From: Annona cherimola
Lineage: Eukaryota > Streptophyta > Magnoliopsida > Magnoliales > Annonaceae
Length of the DNA: 64,000 nucleotides
Reading direction: 5' to 3'
NCBI GenBank assembly: GCA_030490835.1
Contig: CM059971.1
Location: forward strand, 36,752,012 to 36,816,011
This document shows, piece by piece, positions 1-10,170 of this stretch (its first letter is position 1; every line of letters begins with the position of its first letter). Position numbers and translations under genes: made by a program. Below the pieces are notes generated by a model. That model did no database searches, had not been told where the DNA came from, and saw nothing but the letters and a program-made list of their open reading frames with translations.

Positions 1-654
1 AGCATGATAGGTTCCTTATTGTATTTAACTGCTTCTAGGCCAGATATTTTGTTTAGTGTGTGTATGTGCTCTAGATTTCAATCATGCCCAAAAGAATCAC
101 ACTTGGTAGCTGTGAAAAGAATTTTCAGATATCTAGTAGACACTACCAATTTAGGACTATGGTATCCAAAGGGCTCTAATTTTGATCTAATCGGCTACTC
201 GGATGCGGATTTTGCCGGTTACAAAGTGGATAGAAAAAGCACTAGTGGAACATGTCAGTTTCTTGGGAACATGATGGTTTCATGGTTTTCAAGAAAACAA
301 ACTAGTGTTGCTCTATCTACGGCGGAAGCCGAATACATTGCCGCTGGGAGCTGTTGTGCCCAATTACTTTGGATGAAACAGCAACTTAGGGACTATGGCA
401 TGGATTTTAAAGATATACCTATCAAATGTGACAATACCAGTGCCATATGTCTAACCAAGAATCCAGTCTTGCATTCTAGGACCAAACATATAGACCTTAG
501 ACATCATTTCATTAGAGAACATGTAGAAAATCATGACATATGTTTAGTATATGTAAGAACAGAGGATCAAGTTGCAGACATATTCACAAAACCCCTAGCC
601 AAAGAAGCATTCTATAAAATTCGAAATGACATGGGAATGATTGAGTTAGGCTAG
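1..654 (+). CDS. pol: pol polyprotein, C-terminal RNase H part (partial, cut by window start)
   Basis: About 217 codons are open to a TAG at 652-654. The reading continues the RT connection region ([16 protein letters not shown]) into the Ty1/copia RNase H. Visible motifs are the [17 protein letters not shown] block with its catalytic Asp, the [14 protein letters not shown] block with catalytic Glu, and the KHIDLRHHFIRE block near the end. RNase H removes the RNA strand during reverse transcription in the virus-like particle. The stretch aligns by eye with the last 216 residues of the complete pol on the minus strand at 45472-48549, with no stop or frameshift. The true start lies upstream of the window, so the ATG at base 4 is internal. 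Confidence 0.9.
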   Translation, partial: SMIGSLLYLTASRPDILFSVCMCSRFQSCPKESHLVAVKRIFRYLVDTTNLGLWYPKGSNFDLIGYSDADFAGYKVDRKSTSGTCQFLGNMMVSWFSRKQTSVALSTAEAEYIAAGSCCAQLLWMKQQLRDYGMDFKDIPIKCDNTSAICLTKNPVLHSRTKHIDLRHHFIREHVENHDICLVYVRTEDQVADIFTKPLAKEAFYKIRNDMGMIELG

Positions 655-1016
655 CATAAACTTAGGGGGAGCACCCATTTAGGGGGAGCTAACCCACCTA
701 TCTCTTTGATTACCCTCTAATCTTTTTGATATATTGACAAAAAGGGGGAGAGAGATTTAAGGAGAAGAAAAGTATTTAAGTTGAAAAATTGAGTATAAGT
801 CTTAATGATTAAAAGGGAGAGAGGTGATTAAAGGGGAGAGAGATGTAAGAAGAGAAGAGTAAGAATGGGGAGGAGAGTAGGATATGCTTACATGATATTT
901 GAATGTTCTGTTTGCATGAGCATAAGCATGATTTTAAAATGCAATATGAACATATTATTTTTAAATGAAAGGTATCCGCTCAAATCGGTTTTGTCAATCA
1001 TCAAAAAGGGGGAGAT
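655..1016 (+). promoter_or_regulatory. Non-coding spacer with an array of polypurine tracts (mPPT) before the 3' LTR
   Basis: Four G5-containing purine tracts are visible: around 664-671, 680-689, 741-753 and 1003-1015. The last abuts the LTR start at 1017 and is the expected primer for plus-strand DNA synthesis. The third (GACAAAAAGGGGGAGAGA) is also present upstream of the 3' LTRs of E, H and J. Multiplied polypurine tracts are a published trait of Sireviruses. No ORF is credible in this stretch. Confidence 0.75.
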
Positions 1017-1147
1017 TGTTGGAAATATGTGGAAAACAAGTTAAATCCATGTTTTGATGATTAACAAATCAATTTGAGTATGTCTTGGCTACTAACAAGT
1101 TTGTGAAATGTTTAAGGAATATACATTTGAAGAAAATCAAGTATAGA

Positions 1148-1875
1148 AGCCAAGTCGTATCCCAAGTCGACTCCAAGATCGACTTCAAACATGCAGAACG
1201 TCCAGAGCTGAAATGGGAAGAAGACCAAGTGAAGTCGCGGGTCAAGTCGACTCCACATGCGACTTGGGAAGCCAAGTCGCAGACGAAGTCGACCTCGCTA
1301 TCGACTTCAGTCGTGCAATTTCTTCCAGAGTTGAAAATTGGGACACGGAGCTGCCAAGTCGCAGGCCAAGTCGACTTCATGTGCGACTTGGGTGAAGTTG
1401 CGAACGAAGTCGACCCCGAAGTGCGACTTGAAGAATTTAAGAGCTTCAAGCATGATCAAGATCAAAACAAGCCTATCAAAGTTCAAGGATACAAGATCTA
1501 GAACAAATCAAAGGCAAAGACATCAAGCATGCTTCAAACAGTCAAGTCTTCAAAAACAAAAAAAAGCAAGAAAGCTCTTCAATGATTCAAGCTAAACTAA
1601 GATTGAAGCTAAGCAAGCAGAAGAGAAGACATTAATCCAAAAGGAAAATGAGGAAAACGATTTTCAAAGTTCCAAGTTCATGAAGCCAACTGTCGAGGTG
1701 AAGTCGGACCCGAAGTCGACTCCACCTGCGACTTGGGTCAAGTCGAGAACCCAAGTCGACCCTGACTGAAACTTGAAGTTGCGACGGAGAAGCGAAGTCG
1801 CACCCGAAGTCGACTCCATCTGCGACTTGGGCGAAGTCGCATCCGAAGTCGACTCCACATGCGACTTGGGTCGCA
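1148..1875. repeat. GTCGAC inverted-repeat units in LTR A
   Basis: Repeated units have the form AAGTCGC-n-GAAGTCGACTCCA-n-TGCGACTT. The outer arms AAGTCGC and GCGACTT pair, and the centre is the palindrome GTCGAC. Units sit in two clusters (1148-1440 and 1690-1875) separated by A-rich sequence. The motif is rich in CpG against an AT-rich background. All three frames stay partly open through such repeats, which creates spurious peptides of the KSQVESTS type. Confidence 0.85.
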
Positions 1876-1960
1876 ACGGTCGGAATTAATTCGAACGTTG
1901 GCTCATTAAATGCGCGCCACCTACCTTCTAACGTTCGGATTCCCTCCAAAATTATAAATA
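1876..1960 (+). promoter_or_regulatory. Core promoter of LTR A
   Basis: TATAAATA lies at 1953-1960. Upstream are AACGGTC (about 1877), TCGAACGTTGG (about 1890) and TAACGTTCGG (about 1929), with GCGCGCCAC between the second and third. The same layout (AACGTTC boxes, GCGCGCCA, AACGTTC, TATA) occurs in the LTRs of E, H and J, which supports a real promoter. Confidence 0.65.
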
Positions 1961-2595
1961 GCATTCATGGTGGACGAGGGAAGTAGTTGGGAAAACATTA
2001 AGTGAGCATAACTCCTATCTACAAGAGCATTAAAGTGATCAAGCCAATCAAGAGAGGAAGAATTGTGTTTCAAGTTGCAAGAGCTACATTCAGAAACTTC
2101 AAAGTCATCATCTACAAGTTCTTCCCTTCGCTAAATCGTTTCTACACACCTGTAAAGTGTAGTTTACTTTTATTGTTTACTTGTTTGTGTTGAACTTGAT
2201 TTAGCTTGCGTAGCTAAGATCAAGTGGTAGCAAAGTAGTGTGTGATTGGAGTGTGACTCATCACCTACTTGTGCTAAGTGTAATATGCCCCCTAGAGCTA
2301 AAATCTAGAAGAGAGCAAGAGGCTCTAATTGTATTGAGAGAATACAATAGTGGAACCCAAGTCACAAGGTGTGTGAGCTTGGAAGAGTGGAGTAGGGAGG
2401 TTGCCCGAACCACTATAAAAATTCTTGTCTACTTGTTTTTATTTCTGCACTCTACATTACTTTGCTTTCCATTCTGTTTCTTCATTCAAGGGGACTAGAT
2501 TAATCCGGGGTAAAGTTTTTGTTTAAGTTGTAAATTTTTAAGAACCCAATTCACCCCTCCCCTCTTGGGTTTTGCCATCAATTCGGGACCCAACA

Positions 2596-3919
2596 CTTTC
2601 AAGTGCTACCGTTTCATTATATTTTGACGAAGTATCTGAAGGTTCAGTTTGGATAGAGCTTGTTCCAGTATTGTTCGTCTTTACTAGACTTCACTTTCAC
2701 CTAGTATATACTTTCCATCTTAACAAAGCAGACCCTTTTGATGATACTTTTGCTTTTCCTTTTGCTATAACGTTCACGATCATAGAAAAATTTCATCTTC
2801 TTTTTGAAACCATTTTTAATATACCCACAGATTGGGGTGATGAATTGGACTTTATTGGTGCGACCAAAATGGTTTAGAATTTTATGGATTTTCCTCTCTA
2901 ATTTTTCACTTTTGCTTTTCTTCTTTGGTAAACCTTTGTCTAGGTGCACCATTTGTAGGTAATTTTACTTGCTCGATATGTTGATGCTGATATGCAACTT
3001 TGTCCAGGTATTGCGTTCTGTCACTTATTTTGTAACTTGGGCACAATCCAAGTGGCATTTTCTTTCCTGATATGATATGTGGATGAGGAATATGATCTGA
3101 GACATCTTCAATAAAATCTTTTAAAGGCCTAGATCTGTTCTGAAACACATCATTGATTTTTACAGATCGAAGATGCACTATGTTTCTTTATTTTTATTTC
3201 AAAAGTGAAAGTGGTAAGAAAGGCCCAAAATCAACATTTTTGCTGATTAAAGGCCTTTTTGGTGTCTCCAGGAAATATGAGATATTTGAGAACTTTCTCC
3301 TATGTCGGGTTAAACCCTTTGCTTCTAAGGGAGAAAATGAAGATTATCGTTAACTTTAGTATGAAAGTTTTGCTGACCACTCCATTGTTGAACAACAAGC
3401 TCTTATGAGAGATCTCTTTTTATGATACCTTTCATGTTACCCATCTTCCCATCTCCATGTGAGAAAGTGTGTGACTTGGGTCACAGCGAACCTTCCCGTA
3501 TGGCGCATGCAATGCGAGACTGAAGTCTCAGCGAACCTTCATGCATGATAGGATGAGTAGCATGAACATAATTGTACTTCACTTCAACTTCTACTGGACC
3601 TGATCTATGCTTTGACTTTCTTATTTCGCAGAAAATCTTCATATTTTTGTTGGTTGAACTTTAGGATGAGTTTTTTAGGAGAAGAAGCCACGTTCACAGA
3701 ACTTTTGACCGAAGATGAAGAGCGTAGAAAGTCAAACACTAGTTTCCACAAACGATGCTAGAAATTTGTAGACAGAAAAATTTGATGAGACTTTTGATCC
3801 CTCCCTTTCTAAATTTCGGTAAAAGAAAATTAGCAAGAAGAAAAGAAAATTTAAGGAAAAGAAAATTTAAGAATCTCCCTTTTGTATTGAAATTTGAAAA
3901 CTTATACAGACTAAACTAT
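2596..3919. other. Intergenic stretch, no recognised gene; possible decayed coding remnant on the minus strand
   Basis: No intact gene is seen. The minus strand between about 2700 and 3700 has several lysine-rich open stretches of 80-100 codons in changing frames. One at 2906-3178 contains KMPLGLCPSYKISDR; one at 2701-2952 is very basic. They are separated by stops, as in a decayed ORF. I could not assign them to a family. A short direct repeat (CAGCGAACCTTC) occurs near 3484 and 3530. Confidence 0.4.
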
Positions 3920-4190
3920 GGGGACGTTTGGTAATGTGTAAAATTATGAGATTGTGGGAAATGGTGGGAAATAGAAAAAAGAATATTTTGAGAAATGTGT
4001 AATTGATAGGAAATAATAGGGGTATAGTTGGAATAAATAGATTTATTGTATATAGTTGGTAGAGAAAATGATTGAATATAGAGGTAAAAGTGTGAAAAAT
4101 AGTGTGATTGATGGAGCAATGATTGGCCTTGGAAACCAAATTCCGTGGGTTTCCCATGGTTTCCACACTTGACGATTACCAAACGTCCCC
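3920..4190. mobile_element. MITE, 271 bp, with 16-bp terminal inverted repeats
   Basis: The left end GGGGACGTTTGGTAAT (3920-3935) is the exact reverse complement of the right end ATTACCAAACGTCCCC (4175-4190). A 3-bp direct repeat TAT flanks the element (3917-3919 and 4191-4193). The interior is AT-rich and non-coding. The G-run plus GTTTGGT terminus and the 3-bp duplication resemble PIF/Harbinger (Tourist-like) MITEs. Superfamily assignment is an inference. Confidence 0.85.
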
Positions 4191-4193
4191 TAT

Positions 4194-5340
4194 GTTGCTT
4201 ACAATAAAAATGCAACAATTTAATCTATAGTCTTCTCTCCAATTCGTGGCAATTTCTTCAAAATGAAGGCAATTTATGGGACTTAGCTTCCAAGTATATT
4301 TTTCCACCCCTGTTTGCTTTGAATCATCATCTTTTATAGTTGTTAGCTTTGGCATAACTGCTTTGGTCATGGCTTAAGACATGGTGGAAGTTACCATAAC
4401 TCCTAGCCACTTATAGCACGATAAAGTGCAATGAAAGTGGTGACATAACACCTGTCATGGCATGTACTATGACATGCATTAAATTTGGTCACATGTAAAT
4501 ATTTTTTTATTTTTATAATTATCAAGCGTGAATATTTAAATATTTATTTACGTACTTATTGTGTATCAACAGATCTATATGCTCATTATATTTATTGATG
4601 GTGGGTATTTTCAACCTTCATGGAGAGTGACATTTAAAATTTCTATAATGAAGGAGGTTTGTCTTTCAAGCCATCTCTTTCATCTTTATATCTTCCTTCT
4701 TTTAAGTTGTCCTTTTGCAGGTTTACGAGATTATTATCGATTTTCTATTGGATCCTTTAGTTTCATATGAGACACTTCATTCTTAATCATTCAAGTTCTC
4801 ACGTTAGGCTCTATTTTTCCCTGGAAGATGAATACCTTAAGTGTTTGAATATCTCCTTGGATCCAATGTATATCTATTACATTGGTCACTAAGATGAATA
4901 CCTTAAGTTCTTGAATATCTCCTTCGATCCAGTGTATATCTATTACATTGGTCACTTTTAGTATTTGTTGTTCAGATATGTTCTCATAGTTGTTACCCAT
5001 AGAAAAGAATGTTTTCTTCTTCTCCCTTGGGAGAAGTTAGAAGGTCCTAGATGAGTTTAAACTATAATTTGTAATGATTGGTCCTTTAATTTATGTTATT
5101 GTAGCTGAACCAAAGTTTTAATATATACATTGTTGCTAACATTGCAATTGCAATAAAAGCGAATCATGAATCTACAAATTCAAATTCTAAATTTTTGTTA
5201 GATCTATCTCCTAACTTAAAGAGCATAAATTAGACAACCTCTCAGGGTTCCTAAAAGTGTACTTTGTCTTGCAATGTGTTTAGTTTTGCCTAGTGGTGTC
5301 CTCCTAGTCATGTTTTTAGATGTATTTTCCTAAGAGATTA
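4194..5340. other. Intergenic AT-rich stretch
   Basis: No gene recognised. It holds the 66-bp tandem duplication described separately. Short open stretches are not supported by any motif. Confidence 0.5.
4825..4956. repeat. Two-copy 66-bp tandem duplication
   Basis: Copy 1 (4825-4890) and copy 2 (4891-4956) both begin AAGATGAATACCTTAAGT and end ATTGGTCACT, with a few substitutions. The unit length is a multiple of three, so a minus-strand open stretch (4791-5000) carries a 22-residue duplicated peptide (VTNVIDIHWI...). There is no other sign that this is a gene. Confidence 0.85.
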
Positions 5341-5665
5341 GGGTGTATTTGAAAAGTGATAAAACTTTTGAACAAAAAGTTTTTGGTATAAAAAATTTTA
5401 AAATAGAAGAAAATAATGTGATATGATATGGGTAATGATGAATAGTAAAGAGAATAACTAAAATAAATATGTTAGTTATATTAATAGTTGTGTAGAAATG
5501 ATTGATAAGTAGAATACTTGTATGAATAGTTGCATAGAAATGATTGAAAGTAGGATAGTTGTATAGGAATATATGAAAAAATAATTAAAAAATATAACAT
5601 TGTAGAGAGTGAAAATTTTATATTGAAAAATTTTTGTTTGAAAAGTTTCAAATGTAAACAAACCC
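5341..5665. mobile_element. Possible MITE with imperfect long terminal inverted repeats
   Basis: The left end starts GGGTGTATTTGAAAAGTG; the reverse complement of the right end (about 5620-5665) reads GGGTTTGTTTACATTTGAAA. Both continue into a similar AACTTTT-n-CAAAAA segment. The arms are imperfect with small gaps. The interior is AT-rich with a tandem-like stretch around GATTGATAAGTAGAATA. No convincing target-site duplication was found. Confidence 0.5.
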
Positions 5666-5902
5666 ACACATTTAGCTACTTGTTTGATATGACATTTAAT
5701 GGGTCTCCATAAAAGGCGCCATTTGTTGGTACTCACTTTCATATTAATGTGTGACTCTAGTCTTATCCAAGGCGATGGATTAGTCAGCAAGGAGTATGCT
5801 TCATGTCAACACCTCGCTCCTAGCTAAAGTTGAAACTATAATCAAACTTTGCCTAAGTTATGTATTTGTTAGCTACTTGTAAGATATAAAGTGAAATAAT
5901 AA

Positions 5903-6187
5903 TTTTAGACTAGTCTAAAACATATTTTTTGTTTTATCAAAATTCTTTTTATAAAACTATTAATCTAGTCGTATTTAATATATAAACCAAATTTTACAAA
6001 TACGAGTGTTTTAGTCAAGTTTTGATAATTTAAAATGACCATAATATCTCTATATTTAAAAATCCAAAATAAATATATACACACCTCCAAAATCGATAAA
6101 ACTTAGTTTATAAATTAAATATATCTAGATTAATAGTTTTGTAAAAATAAAAAAAAATAAAAAAACATGTTTTGGACAGATCTAAAA
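5903..6187. mobile_element. Inverted-repeat element (MITE-like), about 285 bp
   Basis: The left arm TTTTAGACTAGTCTAAAACA mirrors the right arm, whose reverse complement reads TTTTAGATCTGTCCAAAACA. Further in, AAAACTATTAATCTAG (left) is exactly complementary to CTAGATTAATAGTTTT (right, about 6123-6138). The arms cover most of the element, so it could fold into a long hairpin. A related TTTTAGACCAGTCTGAAATG copy of the end motif follows at about 6196. The exact boundary and TSD are unclear. Confidence 0.6.
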
Positions 6188-6446
6188 TGGCCTTATTTTA
6201 GACCAGTCTGAAATGATCAGCCTTCAAGATAGAAATAGAAATTACACATTAAGAGGGATTTTAACATTTGCAATTCGATATTCAACTCCATAACTATGTG
6301 GATAATCTCTAGTGCTATTAAGTAATAAGGAAGAATTATCTTAAAAGTGTACCTTGTCTAAGAAAAAGTAAAATTCATTGAATGTGTGGCGCCCCGAACC
6401 GGGGTGCCTAGAAGCCTTACTCTGAGACCATTTTTGATTGGTAAAC

Positions 6447-6473
6447 GTGACTCAGGATTGTTGCCTCTATCAC
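6447..6473 (-). other. Terminal stem-loop of element B
   Basis: On the minus strand GTGATAGAGG and CCTGAGTCAC pair around the loop CAACAAT. The same hairpin occurs in C (17074-17098) and D (56864-56889), close to the GGGGCGCCACA end. Adjacent, CCCCGAACCGGGG (about 6391-6403) is itself a perfect short hairpin. Confidence 0.6.
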
Positions 6474-6845
6474 ATGGCAGGATTTGTTATATATATATGT
6501 ATAACACCAACACATGGAAAATCATCACCATTCATCCAACTTGCAATATATATCAAAGTTATGATCAAAGTCTGTTCATAAACATCATCATGGAAAAGAT
6601 ATTTTTCCATCTCAAATTTTTTATCATTGTCTTTACATAAAAATTTACATATACAACATTTATATCAAAAACTGCATGTCATTTTGCATGCTGCCTTCAT
6701 CATCATTTCCTGTCTGTGGTTGAAAAATCATGGGTGAGTCATAATACTCAGTAAGCAAGCCATACATAATTTTTTAATCATTTTCATGCCTTTCATAAAA
6801 TGCAAATGCAATGCATTCATAGCATTCATGACATTCCTTTAGATG

Positions 6846-6960
6846 CGACGCTAGCTAGGCGCCCATCCCATACATGCTCCCATCTCAGGGAGGTTGCCGC
6901 CAGCCTGGGCCTGTATAAGCGACTTAGCGATGGTGAGGGGGACATCTGGTCTGCTTACTA
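6846..6960 (-). other. GC-rich conserved block of element B (within predicted intron 2)
   Basis: On the minus strand it contains AAGTCGCTTATACAGGC, GGCGGCAACCTCCCTGAGA and GGCGCCTAGCTAGC. It aligns by eye with C (16413-16528) and more loosely with D (57998-58080), while the surrounding AT-rich sequence has diverged. A plus-strand open stretch over it (6800-7069) is not conserved as protein. Confidence 0.65.
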
Positions 6961-7194
6961 CCTCAACTATGACCTATTCCTCGTGCACCATGATCATTTA
7001 CATACACATGCCGGCGTGATATTTGTAAATCATAAACAATTTCATAAAAAGCATTTAATAAAAATTTAACAAACGTACTTCAGTTCATGTAAAGCAGTTA
7101 TAGGTATGACCAACCTTAAATAAATTTTATAAAGCAATTTGCAAACAATTTCAAGCATTTTGGAAATAATTTGCAAAATATATAACTTTCTTAC

Positions 7195-7233
7195 CTTTTC
7201 AGTTGGTGTCCTCGACTTTTTCTTTTCCTTTTC
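7195..7233 (-). other. Microexon-like segment of element B (39 nt)
   Basis: On the minus strand it is preceded by TGAATAG and followed by GTAAGAAAG, with purine-rich content starting GAAAAGGAAAAGAAAAAG. It corresponds to 44-nt and 45-nt segments in C (16066-16109) and D (59454-59498) with the same splice-like borders. The predicted second acceptor is at 6715-6714, after CTCAC and a T-rich tract. Confidence 0.55.
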
Positions 7234-9628
7234 CTATTCAAAGAAAAAGGATATTTCATTTATTCTATTCAAGTTACTTCCCATCCATGCTTTATAATAT
7301 TTGGGCATTATCTCTTTATATGGATTTTTATATGCATAGGTTCTTCACTGTTCATCCGAGATTACTGTTCACAGCATGTTGGTTACTGTTCATGGGTTCC
7401 AAAAATTGACATTTTTCCTAAAAATAAAAAAATACCATGACATAGCTTATGTTTAGTATATCATGGAAAAATTCATGAATTTTGAATTTATCATCATTAA
7501 CTTGGCTAAATAAATCATTTTCTCCATATACTAAAAATCAATATAATTTTACTTAAGCATAATCCTTAATTCCAAAAATTATGAGATTAATATATCATCA
7601 TTCCAACATCATATTTATCATAATAATTCATCCCAAATCATCATTTATCAATATTGGAGCATCATTTACACATATCATATGCTATCATCCTGAATGCTTT
7701 ATCTTTGCTCCAAAATTTTGATGTTTTGACATAATTCCAATTAGGCATTATAACTTTACTTATTTTCTCATGCTTAGGTATTATCTAATCATGATTTTAC
7801 CCTATTTAAATTTACCCTATTTAACATTCAAAAGAAATTTGGATAGAATTCACTTACCCGAAGTGGAGATATCTCTCTTCTTCTCACACTTTCTCTCTCT
7901 AACTTTCTCCTCTTCTTTCCTTGGGCGTGTGGGAGGTTTGGGAACTTGGGTTTTTGCTCAAATGGAGCTGGGTGAAGTGCATTCGGACGTCCACCCCTGC
8001 CCCTATTTGTAGTGTTGGATTTTTCATGAAATTATAATTTACCCCCTTTGCTCAAGGTATTAAATTATAAATATATTTTTTCTAATTTCCAAAAGGTGCA
8101 TTGAGCTATGTGCAGCCCACCCTACAGCTGATCACGCCCCCCTATGGCAGCCCTAATTTTCTATATTTTTAATTTATTAAAATTATTTATTTTATGCTAA
8201 TTTAATCCTAGTCGTTGATTTTTTATGATGATAAATGTGAACCATTGATTTTGGTCAAAAATCTCAACTACCCGTGCTCACGCCCCTGCCAATGCTGATT
8301 TGCATTTAATATTTTTATTTTTTTAATTATTTAAATTTAAATAAAAGTCAAAGGAAATTAAATGAAAAAGATAAGCTACTTTTTAATCTCTATTTGACGT
8401 TTCATCTTGACCTTTGATTCATTATTTTTATCACATCTTAAACCCTTCATCATATTCATCATGGATTTTTAACCATCTTTAAAAAATTTCATCTAAATCC
8501 GATGTCCGGATTGCAAATTATGAATTTTTCTTTAATTTTTTAATAAAATCTAAAATTGTATTAAAATATCAAAAAGTATTTCTATTTCGTCCTGTAGTGA
8601 TTAAATCTCCTTTTTTGTCTTTTTGTGATTAAGTTAATCCAAGTGATTAACTCTTAATCACATGTCTTAATCCTCGGTTACTATTCATGTGCACTATTCA
8701 CGTGGGTTAAATTCTTAATTGTATTATTTTAATCTCCAATACACATATCCATAAATATAATTCATGTATTCTATTCACCATAAAAATTATTACAAAAATC
8801 TAGGGTTTACAATACGTATATTGCCTAAGAAAGCTGGGTGTCGCAGAATGCCCCTTAAGCAATTACTAAAGACCTTTACATAGGCGAGGATCCATGAATG
8901 AGATTGCACATTTGCATTGCACAAGTATAGTATGACACCATTGGAGTTGTAGTGGGTTGCATTATAGCATGTAACCAACACTCATTTTTGATAAGTAACT
9001 AAAATTTGACTATTTGCTTGACTCATTTGAGTGAATATGAATGTTTGCCTATCCAAATTTGTATATTTTACACATATTGGAGATTTATCTAAGGAATTAA
9101 AATTTTTCTAAATAGTGTTATATTTTAGTTACATATTCCTAATTTAGCAAGTAATTATACACAAAATCTAAACACAATAGAATGAATGAAGTCAGGTGCT
9201 ACCAACTTGGCATTATTTTATATTTATTTACCTAATATATAGGGAGATCCTTTGCAAAGGTAAAGAATTGCAATTTTCTAGTTGTATTAGTAGTCCTATC
9301 GAAAGATTGACATATCTACACGTGAAGTGTGACTCATCCAATTAGCAAGATACGCAAGTAGTTGTATAAAAGTCTTTTAGAGTTTTCAAGTTACTGATGT
9401 AATGCCATATTTGAACCTTATATGAATCAGACAAAGGTTGTATTTATACTATATGATCATTTTGTTTTGATGTGATAGATAAACCTAAATAGCTTATAAA
9501 TAAAAATAACTCTTATTAATGATATAAACCTATCTAATTATAACTAATAACATATTAGTCAAATTAAACCAAAACATAATAGTTAAACTTCAACTATTTT
9601 GACCTTCCCGCTTTAACCAAAACCTTTA

Positions 9629-9632
<4 letters not shown>

Positions 9633-9661
<29 letters not shown>
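9633..9661 (-). repeat. Homopolymer T29 (A29 on the minus strand)
   Basis: An uninterrupted run of 29 T. Read on the minus strand it could be the poly(A) tail of a LINE, SINE or processed copy lying at higher coordinates. I saw no recognisable body and no target-site duplication. Confidence 0.6.
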
Positions 9662-10090
9662 GAAATGGAGACTAGTAGAAAACTAGAATATCTTGTGGAA
9701 TGAGCCCAACACCCAATAAGTCCAACCCATAAAATAAAATTTTGTATCACTTCTCAACAATTAGACACTATTCTTTCCTTCTCAAAATAAAATTATTCCA
9801 TAATATTATTCATATATATCCTCATAAAACTCACATTCATTCAACATCAAGTTCAAATTCAAGATTTATTTACTTAGCATGATATATCATTTAAACATGT
9901 CACATTAAACAAGGTTAGAAAGTTAAAGGATTTACAATTATATTGTCATATCCACATTTTAATTTTATAGCCTAAATGGTTACAAGTCATTTGGTTCTTT
10001 ACTCAAAATTTTTAGGTTTGATACCCACTTTATAATATATCAAATAAAATCTCTTAATACTTGTTAAAACTCTAAATATAATAATTTGTA

Positions 10091-10170
10091 TATGTTCCCA
10101 TCATTTCTATATCATTTACTTGTTATTTTATATGTTCCTATTATTTCTATATCATTTACTTATTATTTTA
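10091..10170. repeat. Two-copy 40-bp tandem duplication
   Basis: Two 40-bp copies begin TATGTTCC and end TTATTTTA (10091-10130 and 10131-10170), with about three differences. Non-coding. Confidence 0.8.

Larger units (their letters stand above)
1..2595 (+). mobile_element. Element A: 3' part of a Ty1/copia Sirevirus-type retrotransposon
   Basis: The order is the end of pol (RNase H), a polypurine-rich non-coding stretch, then a 1579-bp 3' LTR. The 5' side lies outside the window, so neither the 5' LTR nor the target-site duplication can be checked; the five bases after the LTR are CTTTC. The LTR starts TGTTGGAAA and ends CCAACA, as in the other copia elements here (E, H, J). Unlike them, A has no extra ORF and no pyrimidine tract between pol and the LTR: only 362 bp separate the pol stop from the LTR. 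This may be a different subfamily or a deletion. Sirevirus assignment is by family knowledge. Confidence 0.88.
1017..2595 (+). repeat. 3' LTR of element A
   Basis: Begins TGTTGG and ends CCAACA. Internal order: a leader with GATGATTAACAA shared with all Sirevirus LTRs here; two clusters of GTCGAC inverted-repeat units (about 1148-1440 and 1690-1875); AACGTTC boxes; a TATA box at 1953-1960; a transcribed region containing GCCCCCTAGAGCTAAAATC; and a U5 hairpin (2543-2571). Apparent ORFs inside it are by-products of the GTCGAC repeats. Confidence 0.9.
6385..8845 (-). mobile_element. Element B: non-coding TG...CA element (putative solo LTR), 2461 bp
   Basis: On the minus strand it starts TGCGACACCC and ends GGGGCGCCACA. 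It is flanked by the 5-bp direct repeat GAATG (6380-6384 and 8846-8850). TG...CA ends with a 5-bp duplication are the signature of an LTR. The ends match elements C and D. No protein-coding ORF is present. Shared internal landmarks are a terminal hairpin (6447-6473), a GC-rich block (6846-6960), a microexon-like segment (7195-7233) and a GTAAGT donor (minus, GT at 7857-7856). The long LTR and its ends recall Ty3/gypsy Tekay/Del chromoviruses, but that is an inference. Confidence 0.8.

Noticed and set aside
4791..5000. A 69-codon minus-strand protein with a duplicated 22-residue repeat
   Set aside because: The repeat is explained by a 66-bp DNA duplication; there is no conserved motif or gene context.
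6800..7069. An 89-codon plus-strand open frame over the GC-rich block of B
   Set aside because: Homologous blocks in C and D do not preserve it; the conservation is at nucleotide level and the transcript-like signals are on the other strand.
6385..8811. Element B ending at GGGTTTACA (8811)
   Set aside because: The flanks there (GAATG and ATACG) do not match; extending to 8845 gives TG...CA ends and a perfect GAATG duplication.
9633..9661. T29 run as a transcription terminator
   Set aside because: No RNA polymerase III gene or other transcript is seen next to it; more likely a poly(A) remnant or slippage tract.
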